Shown: positions 1-7,980, numbered from the stretch's first letter. The stretch: 19,586 nucleotides of DNA from Rhizobium sp. LCM 4573 (GCF_001854865.1 NZ_MDDW01000005.1:74063-93648); one strand, 5' to 3'. Made by a program: numbers and translations. Notes: generated by a model not told the origin, from the sequence alone.

Positions 1-51
1 GATGCCGATGCTTTGCTTGATGAATCCGCATACAAGGACCTGATCGGATGA
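1..51 (+). CDS. gcvH: Glycine cleavage system H protein, C-terminal end only
   Basis: The first 17 codons of the window are open and end in TGA at 49-51, giving the tail [16 protein letters not shown]. This resembles the C-terminal helix of GcvH, the lipoyl carrier protein of the glycine cleavage complex. The assignment rests mainly on context: the stop overlaps the gcvP start as ATGA, and gcvT-gcvH-gcvP is the usual order in Proteobacteria. The lipoyl-lysine region lies outside the window, so it cannot be checked here. Confidence 0.8.
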   Translation, partial: DADALLDESAYKDLIG

Positions 52-2912
52 CCGACAGCACCGATTTCCATTTCACCGATTACCAGCCTTACGATTTCGC
101 CAACCGGCGGCATATCGGCCCTTCGCCGTCGGAAATGGCCGAGATGCTGAAGGTGATCGGCTATCCCTCGCTCGATGCGCTGATCGATGCCACCGTGCCC
201 TCCTCGATCCGCCAGCAGGTGCCGCTCACCTGGGGTGCGGCGCTCACGGAGCGCGAAGCGCTCGACAAGCTGCGGGAGACCGCCAATAAGAACCAGGCGC
301 TCGTTTCGCTGATCGGCCAAGGCTATTACGGCACCATCACGCCGCCGGTCATCCAGCGCAACATCCTCGAAAACCCCGCCTGGTATACGGCCTATACGCC
401 CTATCAGCCGGAGATTTCGCAAGGACGTCTCGAAGCGCTCCTCAACTTCCAGACCATGATCTGCGACCTGACCGGCCTCGACGTCGCCAATGCCTCGCTG
501 CTGGACGAGGCGACGGCGGCGGCCGAAGCCATGGCGCTCTGCCAGCGTCAGGCGAAGTCGAAGGCGACCGCCTTCTTCGTGGATAGCGCCTGCCATCCGC
601 AGACCATCGCGCTGATCGAGACGCGCGCCGCCCCACTCGGCTGGACCGTCATCGTCGGCGATCCCATGACCGATCTCGACCCGGTCGATGTTTTCGGCGC
701 GATCTTCCAATATCCCGGCACGCACGGCCATGTGCACGACTTCTCCGGCCTGATCGCCCGCCTGCACCAAACCGGCGCGGTCGCCGCCGTCGCCGCTGAC
801 CCGCTGGCGCTGACGCTGCTGAAATCCCCCGGCGAAATGGGCGCCGACATCGCGATCGGTTCCTCGCAGCGCTTCGGCGTGCCCGTCGGCTATGGCGGCC
901 CGCACGCGGCCTATATGGCGGTCAAGGATGCGCACAAGCGCGCCATGCCCGGCCGTCTCGTCGGCGTCTCGGTGGACAGCCGCGGCAACCGCGCCTATCG
1001 CCTGTCGCTGCAGACCCGCGAACAGCATATCCGCCGCGAAAAGGCGACCTCCAACATCTGCACCGCCCAGGTGCTGCTTGCCGTTATGGCCTCCATGTAC
1101 GGCGTTTTCCACGGCCCCGATGGCATAAAGGCGATCGCCCAGCAGGTCCACAAGAAGGCCGTGCTGATGGCCAAGGGCCTCGAAAAGCTCGGCTACAAGA
1201 TCGAACCCGACACCTTCTTCGACACCATCACCGTCGAGGTGGGGCATATGCAGGGTCTCATCCTGCGCGCCGCCGTCGCCGAGGGCGTCAACCTGCGCAA
1301 GGTCGGCAACACCAAGATCGGCATGTCGCTCGACGAGCGTACCCGTCCCGCGACGCTGGAAGCCGTCTGGCGCGCCTTCGGCGGCAATTTCAAGGTCTCG
1401 GATTTCGAGCCGGAATACCGCCTGCCCAACGCGCTGCTCAGGAAATCGGAATACATGACGCATCCGATCTTCCATATGAACCGCGCCGAAAGCGAGATGA
1501 CCCGCTATATCCGCCGGCTCTCGGACCGCGATCTGGCGCTCGACCGGGCGATGATCCCGCTCGGCTCCTGCACGATGAAGCTGAACGCCACCGCGGAAAT
1601 GCTGCCGATCACCTGGCCGGAATTTTCCGACATCCATCCCTTCGTGCCCGCCGATCAGGCGCTCGGCTACAAGGAGATGATCGACGATCTTTCGCAAAAG
1701 CTCTGCCAGATCACCGGATACGACGCCTTCTCCATGCAGCCGAATTCCGGCGCGCAAGGGGAATATGCGGGCCTGCTCACCATCCGCAATTATCACATTG
1801 CGAACGGCGACACGCACCGCGATGTCTGCCTCATCCCGACCTCCGCGCATGGTACCAATCCCGCCTCGGCGCAGATGGTCGGCATGAAGGTGGTCCCGGT
1901 GAAGGCTCGCGAAAATGGCGATGTCGATCTCGAGGATTTCCGAGCAAAAGCAGAGCAGTATGCGGAAAACCTGTCGTGCTGCATGATCACCTATCCTTCG
2001 ACGCATGGTGTGTTCGAGGAAACGGTGAAGGAGATCTGCGCGATCACCCACAAGCACGGCGGCCAGGTCTATCTCGACGGCGCCAACATGAACGCCATGG
2101 TCGGCCTTGCGCGGCCCGGCGACATCGGTTCCGACGTCAGCCACCTGAACCTGCACAAGACCTTCTGCATCCCGCATGGCGGCGGCGGCCCCGGCATGGG
2201 CCCGATCGGCGTGAAGGCGCATCTGGCGCCCTATCTGCCGGGCCATCCAGAGGCAGACGGCCGTGAGGGTGCCGTTTCGGCGGCTCCGTTCGGCTCGCCG
2301 TCGATCCTGCCGATCTCCTGGTCCTACTGCCTGATGATGGGCGGCGAAGGGCTGACTCAGGCGACCAAGGTGGCGATCCTCAACGCCAACTATATCGCCG
2401 CACGGCTGAAGGGCGCCTATGACGTGCTCTACAAGTCGGAAGCCGGCCGCGTCGCGCATGAATGCATCATCGACACGCGCCCGCTCAATGCATCGGCGGG
2501 CGTCACGGTGGACGATGTCGCCAAGCGCCTGATCGACTGCGGTTTCCATGCGCCCACCATGAGCTGGCCGGTCGCCGGCACGCTGATGATCGAACCGACC
2601 GAGAGCGAGACCAAGGCCGAACTCGACCGCTTCTGCGATGCCATGCTGGCGATCCGCGAGGAAGCCCGCGACATCGAGGAAGGCCGCATGGATAAGGTCA
2701 ACAATCCGCTCAAGAACGCGCCCCACACGGTGGAAGACCTGGTCGGCGAATGGGATCGTCCCTACAGCCGCGAGCAGGCCTGCTACCCGCCCGGCGCCTT
2801 CCGCGTGGACAAGTACTGGTCGCCGGTCAACCGCGTCGACAACGTCTATGGCGACCGCAATCTCGTCTGCACCTGCCCGCCGATGGAGGCCTATCAGGAG
2901 GCGGCGGAGTAG
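48..2912 (+). CDS. gcvP: Glycine dehydrogenase (decarboxylating), P protein of the glycine cleavage system
   Basis: GcvP is the PLP-dependent subunit of the cytoplasmic glycine cleavage complex. It decarboxylates glycine and passes the aminomethyl group to lipoyl-GcvH. The 954-residue protein has the full length of the single-chain (fused alpha-beta) family form. The C-terminal half holds the PLP site HLNLHKTF, with the Schiff-base lysine at residue 704, followed by the glycine-rich loop [16 protein letters not shown]. Other family stretches include [13 protein letters not shown] and [14 protein letters not shown]. The ATG overlaps the gcvH stop by four bases (ATGA), and AAGGA lies nine bases upstream, so translation is probably coupled to gcvH. 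A strong palindrome follows about 30 bases after the stop. No defect is visible. Confidence 0.98.
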   Translation: MTDSTDFHFTDYQPYDFANRRHIGPSPSEMAEMLKVIGYPSLDALIDATVPSSIRQQVPLTWGAALTEREALDKLRETANKNQALVSLIGQGYYGTITPPVIQRNILENPAWYTAYTPYQPEISQGRLEALLNFQTMICDLTGLDVANASLLDEATAAAEAMALCQRQAKSKATAFFVDSACHPQTIALIETRAAPLGWTVIVGDPMTDLDPVDVFGAIFQYPGTHGHVHDFSGLIARLHQTGAVAAVAADPLALTLLKSPGEMGADIAIGSSQRFGVPVGYGGPHAAYMAVKDAHKRAMPGRLVGVSVDSRGNRAYRLSLQTREQHIRREKATSNICTAQVLLAVMASMYGVFHGPDGIKAIAQQVHKKAVLMAKGLEKLGYKIEPDTFFDTITVEVGHMQGLILRAAVAEGVNLRKVGNTKIGMSLDERTRPATLEAVWRAFGGNFKVSDFEPEYRLPNALLRKSEYMTHPIFHMNRAESEMTRYIRRLSDRDLALDRAMIPLGSCTMKLNATAEMLPITWPEFSDIHPFVPADQALGYKEMIDDLSQKLCQITGYDAFSMQPNSGAQGEYAGLLTIRNYHIANGDTHRDVCLIPTSAHGTNPASAQMVGMKVVPVKARENGDVDLEDFRAKAEQYAENLSCCMITYPSTHGVFEETVKEICAITHKHGGQVYLDGANMNAMVGLARPGDIGSDVSHLNLHKTFCIPHGGGGPGMGPIGVKAHLAPYLPGHPEADGREGAVSAAPFGSPSILPISWSYCLMMGGEGLTQATKVAILNANYIAARLKGAYDVLYKSEAGRVAHECIIDTRPLNASAGVTVDDVAKRLIDCGFHAPTMSWPVAGTLMIEPTESETKAELDRFCDAMLAIREEARDIEEGRMDKVNNPLKNAPHTVEDLVGEWDRPYSREQACYPPGAFRVDKYWSPVNRVDNVYGDRNLVCTCPPMEAYQEAAE

Positions 2913-2942
2913 CGGCGATGCCCTCGTCCGCCCTGCCGGGCA

Positions 2943-2970
2943 CCTTCTCCCCGTTTCGACGGGGAGAAGG
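2943..2970. repeat. 28-base perfect palindrome downstream of gcvP
   Basis: The arms CCTTCTCCCCGT and ACGGGGAGAAGG are perfect 12-base complements around the loop TTCG. Transcribed, this gives a very stable hairpin 30 bases after the gcvP stop, but no T-run follows, so it is not a classical intrinsic terminator. It may stabilise the 3' end of the gcvTHP mRNA. The core CTCCCCGT...ACGGGGAG matches, from memory, a motif common in rhizobial intergenic palindromes (RIME and similar mosaic elements). Confidence 0.75.
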
Positions 2971-3019
2971 AAACATGCAGCACCCGCTCCGCCAGTTCTC
3001 GCCGTCACGTAGGGCAGGT

Positions 3020-3061
3020 CCCCTCTCCCCGTCAAAACGGGGAAAGGTTTAGGGTGAGGGG
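3020..3061. repeat. Second, imperfect copy of the CCCCGT palindrome with a GGGTGAGGGG tail
   Basis: CCTCTCCCCGT (3022-3032) pairs with ACGGGGAAAGG (3037-3047) with one mismatch around CAAA. The tail TTTAGGGTGAGGGG follows and can compete for the C-rich arm. The core is shared with the palindrome at 2943-2970, so the two look like related members of one dispersed repeat family placed in tandem with 49 bases between them. Confidence 0.7.
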
Positions 3062-3130
3062 CAGATTTCTCGCCGGAATGAATGCTATAAATGGCTTTGG
3101 TCCCGGCAGATAATGATAGGAATCCTAATC

Positions 3131-3268
3131 ATGGACGATAACGCGAACGGAAACTCGCTCTGGAACAAGGTCTTCAATACCGATTCGATCGCCGGAACCG
3201 GCCGTATCGTCGGCCTGATCCTCGTTTTCGTCGTCATCGGCGGAGGGGCCTCCTGGCTTTTCGGTTGA
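3131..3268 (+). CDS. Small single-pass membrane protein, 45 residues, function unknown
   Basis: An ATG at 3131 opens 45 codons ending in TGA at 3266-3268. The N-terminal half is polar (MDDNANGNSLWNKVFNTDSI). The C-terminal part, about residues 24-44 (GRIVGLILVFVVIGGGASWLF), is one hydrophobic transmembrane segment, probably with the N-terminus inside. A possible ribosome site, TAGGA, lies about nine bases before the ATG. Codon choice is GC-rich at third positions, as in neighbouring real genes. I do not recognise the family and infer no function. It stands alone between the gcvP repeats and the SRPBCC gene. Confidence 0.6.
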   Translation: MDDNANGNSLWNKVFNTDSIAGTGRIVGLILVFVVIGGGASWLFG

Positions 3269-3361
3269 ACCACGCCTGATTTTTTAACCGGCCTTGTCGG
3301 ATCGGCGAACTTTGGTTCGTCCTCGTGTCGTACGCTCCATCAATTCAGAAGGATCACGACC

Positions 3362-3805
3362 ATGCCAAGCACCATTCGTCTGCACCGCGTCCTCGCAACC
3401 AGCCCGGAGAAGGTCTATCGCGCCTTCATCGAGGCGGATGCGCTCGCCAAATGGCTTCCGCCGAACGGCTTTACCTGCACCGTTCACCAGTTCGAGGGAA
3501 CGCAAGGCGGCAAATTCAAAATGTCCTTCCGCAATTTCACGACCGGCAACAGCCACTCGTTCGGTGGTGAATACCTGGAACTCGTGCCGGGCGAACGGGT
3601 GCGCTATACGGACAGGTTCGACGATCCGAACCTGCCGGGCGAGATGCAGGTGTCCGTGACCTTGAAGAAGGTTTCGGTCGGGACCGAGATCGATATTACC
3701 CAGGCCGGCGTGCCGGACCTCATCCCCGCCGAAGCCTGCTATCTCGGCTGGCAGGAATCGCTGCGAAACCTGGCGAAGCTTGTCGAGCCGGAGATCAATC
3801 AATAG
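3362..3805 (+). CDS. SRPBCC-superfamily protein, AHSA1-like (START-like ligand-binding fold)
   Basis: The 147-residue protein has the hallmarks of the AHSA1 (activator of Hsp90 ATPase homologue 1-like) branch of the SRPBCC helix-grip fold. These are an N-terminal HRVLATSPEKVYRAFIEADALAKWLPP, a central strand with GGEYLELVPGERVRYTDRF, and a C-terminal helix around GWQESLRNLAKLV. Bacterial members bind hydrophobic or aromatic ligands or are uncharacterised, so no substrate can be named. AAGGA sits eight bases before the ATG and supports this start. The gene appears monocistronic, with palindromic repeats on both sides. Confidence 0.88.
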   Translation: MPSTIRLHRVLATSPEKVYRAFIEADALAKWLPPNGFTCTVHQFEGTQGGKFKMSFRNFTTGNSHSFGGEYLELVPGERVRYTDRFDDPNLPGEMQVSVTLKKVSVGTEIDITQAGVPDLIPAEACYLGWQESLRNLAKLVEPEINQ

Positions 3806-3855
3806 GCCCACCTCTTTTAAAACGCGGATTCCTCCCTTGGCGATCATCGGGTCTT

Positions 3856-3928
3856 TCCTCGGGTTGAACCCGAGGACCGCTCGCCCGAGGGCGAGGGCTG
3901 TAGTCATCCTCGGGCTTGACCCGAGGAT
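3856..3928. repeat. Cluster of three short palindromes after the SRPBCC gene
   Basis: TCCTCGGGTT (3856-3865) pairs perfectly with AACCCGAGGA (3867-3876). CTCGCCC (3880-3886) pairs with GGGCGAG (3889-3895). ATCCTCGGG (3906-3914) pairs with CCCGAGGAT (3920-3928). The first and third share the core TCCTCGGG...CCCGAGGA and are likely copies of one dispersed palindromic repeat. They lie 51-123 bases past the SRPBCC stop, where they could form 3' mRNA structure. Confidence 0.7.
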
Positions 3929-3933
3929 CGGAT

Positions 3934-4360
3934 GGGGCGCTGAAAGCTGCCTCTTAAGTTTTAGTTTTAGGTGACACCTCTCAGCGCCCCGTTCGGCGGT
4001 TTTTGCCCGCGACTTCGGTCTCTCTGCCGTGGCCGCGCAAGGGAGATTAAGGCGAAGAACTTGCCGTTTTTAGGCCGAACCTTCTCGCCACCCATTCACT
4101 GACGCCACCATGTGTGCCGCACAGGCACGCCCGGCGCGCTCTTTCGGGGCATCAAGAGATGACAGGCCGGTCCGAAACCGTCATCTCTCCCCGTGTCGCC
4201 GGAGGGAGACCATTTTCCGCGAACCCGGATCATGAGGTTTTGCGTCTGACCCTCATGACCCGCGCCGGTTCCGCCTCGCCGGCACGCCTGCCGGTGTATC
4301 CGCGACGGAACGGGGTAATTGTAGGCATAGGTTTGAAGAGCGGGGATGAGAAAGGGGGTA
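3934..4360. other. Gene-free intergenic stretch with nested inverted repeats; possible RNA or repeat mosaic
   Basis: I see no convincing gene here. The sequence holds successive inverted repeats. GGGGCGCTGA (3934-3943) pairs with TCAGCGCCCC (3981-3990) and encloses AGGTGACACCT. GTTCGGC (3991-3997) pairs with GCCGAAC (4074-4080). AGAGATGAC (4155-4163) pairs with GTCATCTCT (4180-4188). TCATGAGG (4230-4237) pairs with CCTCATGA (4251-4258). GTTCCG (4268-4273) pairs with CGGAAC (4306-4311) around an inner CCGGCA/TGCCGG stem. This may be a chain of rhizobial mosaic repeats, a structured RNA, or both. It matches no RNA family I know: there is no tRNA, tmRNA, RNase P or riboswitch signature. Confidence 0.5.
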
Positions 4361-4380
4361 AGTAGTTGATGGGATTGGAG

Positions 4381-4505
4381 TGGGGTGGCGGTTTTGTCCC
4401 CACCAATGCCCTCTCGGCATCCTGTGCTGCCCGGCCCTTCGCTTGGGCTCCGGGCGTTCGTCACTGCAATCGATTCACTGGATCGATTGCTCGGGCTACG
4501 CCCGA
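4381..4505. repeat. RIME-like mosaic element: five consecutive hairpins downstream of fpr
   Basis: Five hairpins follow each other. TGGGG (4381-4385) pairs with CCCCA (4398-4402). ATGCC (4406-4410) pairs with GGCAT (4416-4420). GCCCGG (4429-4434) pairs with CCGGGC (4450-4455). GCAATCGAT (4466-4474) pairs with ATCGATTGC (4482-4490). TCGGGC (4491-4496) pairs with GCCCGA (4500-4505). The length of about 125 bases and the palindromic organisation resemble the Rhizobium-specific intergenic mosaic elements (RIME), known as dispersed non-coding repeats. That identification is from memory and is not aligned. Confidence 0.6.
4491..4505 (-). terminator. Hairpin just past the fpr stop, possible 3'-end or termination element
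   Basis: On the minus strand the hairpin TCGGGC-GTA-GCCCGA begins eight bases after the fpr stop codon. The stem is compact and GC-rich with a three-base loop, and a second 9-bp stem (GCAATCGAT/ATCGATTGC) follows at once. No U-tract follows, so Rho-independent termination is uncertain. RNA 3'-end stabilisation is the other likely role. Confidence 0.4.
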
Positions 4506-4512
4506 CCGTTCC

Positions 4513-5328
4513 TCACCCCACAAACGCGCGTTCGATAACGAATTCGCCCGGCTTGTTGTTGGCACCTTCGGTAAGGCCAGCCTTTTCGAGCAGTTCCTTG
4601 GTGTCCTTCAGCATGGCCGAAGAACCGCATATCATGCCGCGATCGATCGCCGGATCGAGCGGCGGGACGCCGAGATCGGTGAAAAGCTTGCCGCTCTCGA
4701 TCAGGTCCGTGATACGGCCCTGGAACGGATAGTCCTCGCGGGTCACGGTCGGGTAATGCTTGAGCTTGTCGCCGACGATCTCGGAAAGGAATTCGTGGTT
4801 GCGGATTTCCTCGATCAAGTCGAAGCCGTATTTCAGCTCCGCCACCTCGCGGCAGGTATGGGTGAGGATCACCTCGTCGAACTTCTCGTAAGTTTCCGGA
4901 TCGCGGATGAGGCTCGCAAACGGCGCAATGCCGGTGCCGGTCGAGAACATGTAGAGACGCTTGCCGGGGGTCAGTGCATCGAGCACGAGCGTGCCGGTCG
5001 GCTTCTTGCGCATCAGTACCGTGTCGCCCGCCTTGATCTTCTGGAGATGCGAAGTGAGCGGGCCGTCCGGCACCTTGATCGAGAAGAATTCCAGTTCCTC
5101 GTCCCAGGCGGGGCTTGCGACCGAATAGGCGCGGTAGATCGGCTTATCGCCGACCATCAGGCCGATCATCGCGAATTCGCCCGAACGGAAGCGGAATGCG
5201 TCGGGGCGGGTCATCCGGAAGCGGAACAGGTGCTCGGTGTAATGCTCGACGTCAAGCACCGTCTCGGCATAGACGCCGTCCGGGATCTTGGCCGCTACGA
5301 AATCTTCATTCTTTGCTGGAGCGTTCAT
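4513..5328 (-). CDS. fpr: Ferredoxin--NADP(+) reductase (bacterial FPR type)
   Basis: This FAD enzyme exchanges electrons between NADPH and ferredoxin or flavodoxin in the cytoplasm. Numbering from the ATG at 5328 (271 residues, normal for the family), the FAD-binding motif RAYSVASP is at 66-73 and the NADP-binding stretch STGTGIAPFASLIRD is at 129-143. The nucleotide-site CGSSAM lies near the end and the C-terminus is FVIERAFVG, as in the proteobacterial FPR subclass. An in-frame ATG lies 25 codons upstream. I prefer the later start because the family begins close to MNAPAKNEDF and because the upstream start falls inside a palindrome and ahead of a TATAAT box. Coming after the sulfite-reduction genes, it may supply reduced ferredoxin to CysI. 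FPRs also act in oxidative-stress responses. Confidence 0.96.
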   Translation of the reverse strand: MNAPAKNEDFVAAKIPDGVYAETVLDVEHYTEHLFRFRMTRPDAFRFRSGEFAMIGLMVGDKPIYRAYSVASPAWDEELEFFSIKVPDGPLTSHLQKIKAGDTVLMRKKPTGTLVLDALTPGKRLYMFSTGTGIAPFASLIRDPETYEKFDEVILTHTCREVAELKYGFDLIEEIRNHEFLSEIVGDKLKHYPTVTREDYPFQGRITDLIESGKLFTDLGVPPLDPAIDRGMICGSSAMLKDTKELLEKAGLTEGANNKPGEFVIERAFVG

Positions 5329-5368
5329 GCCTGGTCCGTCTTGGTCTTCTTCGGTTCGCGACAAGCGA

Positions 5369-5411
5369 ATTATACCATGCGAGGCCGCTTTTGAAGGCAT
5401 CACAATGCCTT
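5369..5411 (-). promoter_or_regulatory. Probable fpr promoter with an upstream inverted-repeat operator candidate
   Basis: On the minus strand a perfect TATAAT lies at 5374-5369, 40 bases before the chosen fpr start. The -35 region is poor (CTTCAA or CCTTCA around 5397-5391). Overlapping that position is a perfect inverted repeat: AAGGCAT (5394-5400) with ATGCCTT (5405-5411), spaced by CACA. A weak -35 under a dyad suits an activator-dependent promoter, for example one bound by a LysR-type regulator, but the regulator is not shown by the sequence. Confidence 0.45.
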
Positions 5412-5472
5412 TGTCGCCGCCTCGCGCAAAATATGTGCCTCATTCTCCGGTTTTGAAAGAGGCCCGCCGGAT

Positions 5473-5985
5473 TTAACCGGCAGCCGCGGCCTTTCGCCGC
5501 CAGCTATAGGCCTGCTGGCCCTCGGCCGGCCGCGCCGTCGGCTGATAATGGACGGCGATCCCCGGCAAGCGCCCCTCTTCCAGCCGCTTCAGCGCGGTTT
5601 CGTTCTTGACGGCGAAGCTGTCGATCCCAACCCGCAGCATCAGCGGGATCTGGTCGATCAATACGTCACCAACCGCGCGAAGCTCGTTGCGATAACCGAG
5701 CCGCTCGCGCAGCAGCGAGGCATGGCTGAACGCCCGGCCGTCGTTGAAGGCCGGAAAGGCCACCGCGACGATCTCGAGGCGGTAAAGATAGGGTTCGAGC
5801 TTGCGCACGTCATCGGCGGGCTTGACCAACACGCCGAGCCCGACATCGTTGCTTTCCTCTGCCCTGGCGATCAGCTCATCGAGCGGCAGCAGCACTTTCT
5901 GCTCTTCTGTCGCCTTCAGCTCCTCGGTTTCGATCACCCACGGATCGTTGGCGACGAAGCCGGTTTCTCTCCATATCTTCGTCAT
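5473..5985 (-). CDS. DUF934 family protein associated with sulfite reduction
   Basis: The 170-residue soluble protein has the DUF934 (COG3749) character: an N-terminal WRETGFVANDPW, a central LGVLVKPADDVRKLEPYLYRLEIVAVAFPAFNDGRAFSHA, and RERLGYRNELRAVGDVLIDQIPLMLRVGIDSF. Members are almost always next to siroheme sulfite reductase or PAPS/APS reductase genes, and the biochemical role is unresolved. The ATG at 5985 overlaps the cysI stop by one base (TGATG), indicating translational coupling. A GTG one codon earlier is a possible alternative start. The last 20 residues are low-complexity and Arg/Ala-rich. fpr follows after 144 bases with its own promoter signals. Confidence 0.88.
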   Translation of the reverse strand: MTKIWRETGFVANDPWVIETEELKATEEQKVLLPLDELIARAEESNDVGLGVLVKPADDVRKLEPYLYRLEIVAVAFPAFNDGRAFSHASLLRERLGYRNELRAVGDVLIDQIPLMLRVGIDSFAVKNETALKRLEEGRLPGIAVHYQPTARPAEGQQAYSWRRKAAAAG

Positions 5986-7658
5986 CACGCCGCCTCCGCC
6001 TTGGCATCGCCATAGAGCGCATCCTTGAAAGGCTGCGGCCCGACGCGGCGATAGGCTTCGAGAAAGATCTCATCCTTCGAGAGGCGAAGGCCGAGATAGG
6101 TATCGACGATGGTCTCGATGGCATCCGTCACCCGGTCGGGCTCGAAGCCGCGGCCGATGATCTCGCCGATCGAGGTGTTTTCGTCGCCGGAACCGCCGAG
6201 GGTGATCTGGTAGAGCTCGGCACCCTTCTTCTCGACGCCCAAGAGGCCGATATGGCCGACATGGTGATGCCCGCAGGCATTGATGCAGCCGGAGATCTTG
6301 ATCTTCAGCTCACCAATCTCCGCCTGGCGCTCGGGCGAACCGAAGCGGGTGGAGATTTCCTGCGCCACCGGGATCGAACGGGCGTTCGCAAGCGCGCAGT
6401 AGTCCAGCCCCGGACAGGCGATGATATCGGTGATGAGCCCGGCATTGGGGGTCGCAAGCCCCTGCGCCACCAGCGCGCGGTAGACCGGCTCGAGATCCGC
6501 CAGCGCGACATGCGGCAGGATGACGTTCTGCTCGTGGCTGATGCGGATTTCGTCGAAGGCATATTCCTCGGCGAGGTCGGCGATCGCATCCATCTGCTCA
6601 TGCGTGGCATCGCCCGGAATGCCACCGATGGGTTTCAGCGAAATCGTCACCATGCCATAGTCCGGATGCTTATGCGGCTGCACATTCTGCTGCACCCAGC
6701 GGGCGAAATCCGGATCGGTCTTCTTCCAGCCGGCAAGCTGCGCCCAGCCTTCCGCACGGTCGGCCAGCGCCGGAGGAGCGAAATAGGCTCCGATCGCCTG
6801 AACATCGGCTTCCGGCAGCTTGAGTTCGGTGCCCTGCAGATGGACGAATTCCTCCTCGACCTGCCGGGTCAGCTCTTCGACGCCGGTCTCGTGCACGAGG
6901 ATTTTGATGCGGGCCTTGTACTTGTTGTCGCGTCGGCCATGGAGGTTGTACACCCGCATGATCGCGGTGATGTAGGACAGCAGATCCTCCTCCGGCAAGA
7001 AGTCGCGGATCTTCTTGGCAACCAGCGGCGTGCGCCCCTGCCCGCCGCCCACATAGACGGCAAAACCGAGTTCGCCGGCTTCATTGCGCTTAAGATGCAG
7101 GCCGATGTCATGCACCTGGATCGCGGCACGGTCGCGCTCTGCGCCGGTGACCGCGATCTTGAACTTGCGCGGCAGGAAGGAGAATTCCGGGTGGACGGAA
7201 GACCACTGGCGCAGGATTTCCGCGTAAGGCCGCGGATCGGCGACCTCATCGGCCGCGGCGCCGGCGAAATGATCGGCGGTGACGTTGCGAATGCAGTTGC
7301 CGGAAGTCTGCAGTGCATGCATCTCGACGGTCGCGAGCTCGGCCAGGATATCGGGCGTATCGGACAACTTCGGCCAGTTGTACTGGATGTTCTGGCGGGT
7401 GGTGAAATGGCCATAGCCGCGGTCATACTTGCGCGCGATGTGGGCAAGCATCCGCATCTGCTTCGCGTTCAGCGTGCCATAGGGGATCGCGACGCGCAGC
7501 ATATAGGCATGCAGCTGAAGATAGACCCCGTTCATCAGGCGCAGAGGCTTGAAGGCGTCCTCCTCCAGCTCGCCGGAAAGGCGACGCGCCACCTGATCGC
7601 GGAACTGCTCCACGCGGCTCGTTACAAAAGCGTGGTCGAATTCGTCGTAACGGTACAT
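5985..7658 (-). CDS. cysI: Assimilatory sulfite reductase (siroheme, 4Fe-4S), hemoprotein
   Basis: This is a sulfite/nitrite reductase-family enzyme that reduces sulfite to sulfide with six electrons for cysteine synthesis. The protein has 557 residues from the ATG at 7658, which follows a good GAGGAAA ribosome site. The four cluster and siroheme cysteines are present as C415-X5-C421 (ACPGLDYC) and C458-X3-C462 (SGCINAC), the second followed by GHHHVGHIG. The siroheme/substrate region around residues 79-95 (DRGYGHFTTRQNIQYNW) is also typical. No flavin domain is present and no cysJ flavoprotein gene is in view, so ferredoxin is the likely electron donor. This fits fpr downstream and cysG upstream. 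A longer reading frame starting at 7712 overlaps DUF2849 and is rejected. Nitrite as substrate cannot be excluded from sequence alone. Confidence 0.95.
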   Translation of the reverse strand: MYRYDEFDHAFVTSRVEQFRDQVARRLSGELEEDAFKPLRLMNGVYLQLHAYMLRVAIPYGTLNAKQMRMLAHIARKYDRGYGHFTTRQNIQYNWPKLSDTPDILAELATVEMHALQTSGNCIRNVTADHFAGAAADEVADPRPYAEILRQWSSVHPEFSFLPRKFKIAVTGAERDRAAIQVHDIGLHLKRNEAGELGFAVYVGGGQGRTPLVAKKIRDFLPEEDLLSYITAIMRVYNLHGRRDNKYKARIKILVHETGVEELTRQVEEEFVHLQGTELKLPEADVQAIGAYFAPPALADRAEGWAQLAGWKKTDPDFARWVQQNVQPHKHPDYGMVTISLKPIGGIPGDATHEQMDAIADLAEEYAFDEIRISHEQNVILPHVALADLEPVYRALVAQGLATPNAGLITDIIACPGLDYCALANARSIPVAQEISTRFGSPERQAEIGELKIKISGCINACGHHHVGHIGLLGVEKKGAELYQITLGGSGDENTSIGEIIGRGFEPDRVTDAIETIVDTYLGLRLSKDEIFLEAYRRVGPQPFKDALYGDAKAEAA

Positions 7659-7665
7659 GATTTCC

Positions 7666-7980
7666 TCAGACTGCGATGAATGCCGGATCGGCGGGGCGGA
7701 AGCCGGCGGCATATTCCATGGTCGGGCCCTGGGCCCGAATGCGCTCGCGCAGGCGGAGCGGCCAGATCTGGCCGCCGGCTTCCTGCACCTCTATGACGTT
7801 CACATCCACGACGCGGTTGGCGGCGAAATCGCGCTTGCCGATCGCTTCCAGCGAGGCGATGGCCTCGGGATGGCGCGCCACCAGAGCGTCCTGCAGCTTC
7901 TCCGTCCATTGGCCGTTCGCATCGAGCCAGACGGCGATGCCGTCGGACAGGCGGTTGGCGGTCAGAACCTTGTCGGTCAT
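7666..7980 (-). CDS. DUF2849 domain protein in the sulfite-reduction operon
   Basis: The 104-residue protein matches the DUF2849 family, which in alphaproteobacteria sits between cysG and cysI. It begins MTDKVLTANRLSDGIAVWLD and has a central FAANRVVDVNVIEVQ strand pair. It ends in a PLRLRERIRAQGPTM region with YAAGFRPADPAF. There are no cysteines, no membrane segment and no known catalytic motif. The start overlaps the cysG stop as ATGA, and seven bases separate its stop from the cysI ATG, so it is co-translated with both. Its function is unknown. A role as accessory to siroheme insertion or to CysI is inference from position only. Confidence 0.9.
   Translation of the reverse strand: MTDKVLTANRLSDGIAVWLDANGQWTEKLQDALVARHPEAIASLEAIGKRDFAANRVVDVNVIEVQEAGGQIWPLRLRERIRAQGPTMEYAAGFRPADPAFIAV

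Noticed and set aside
4096..4464. 122-codon open frame on the minus strand downstream of fpr
   Set aside because: It runs through the inverted-repeat stretch, its translation is low-complexity and Pro/Arg/Gly-rich, it has no recognisable domain, and its sequence is explained by the palindromes.
3806..4512. tRNA, tmRNA, RNase P RNA, 6S RNA, riboswitch or CRISPR array in the large gene-free stretch
   Set aside because: No TψC-like GGTTCGAATCC, no RNase P or riboswitch consensus and no regularly spaced direct repeats were seen; only inverted repeats are present.
4366..5394. 342-codon plus-strand frame over fpr
   Set aside because: It is the antisense shadow of fpr: its composition is typical of a mirrored GC-rich gene, and fpr is unambiguous on the other strand.
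6252..7679. 475-codon plus-strand frame over cysI
   Set aside because: It is antisense to the clear cysI coding sequence and resembles no protein family.
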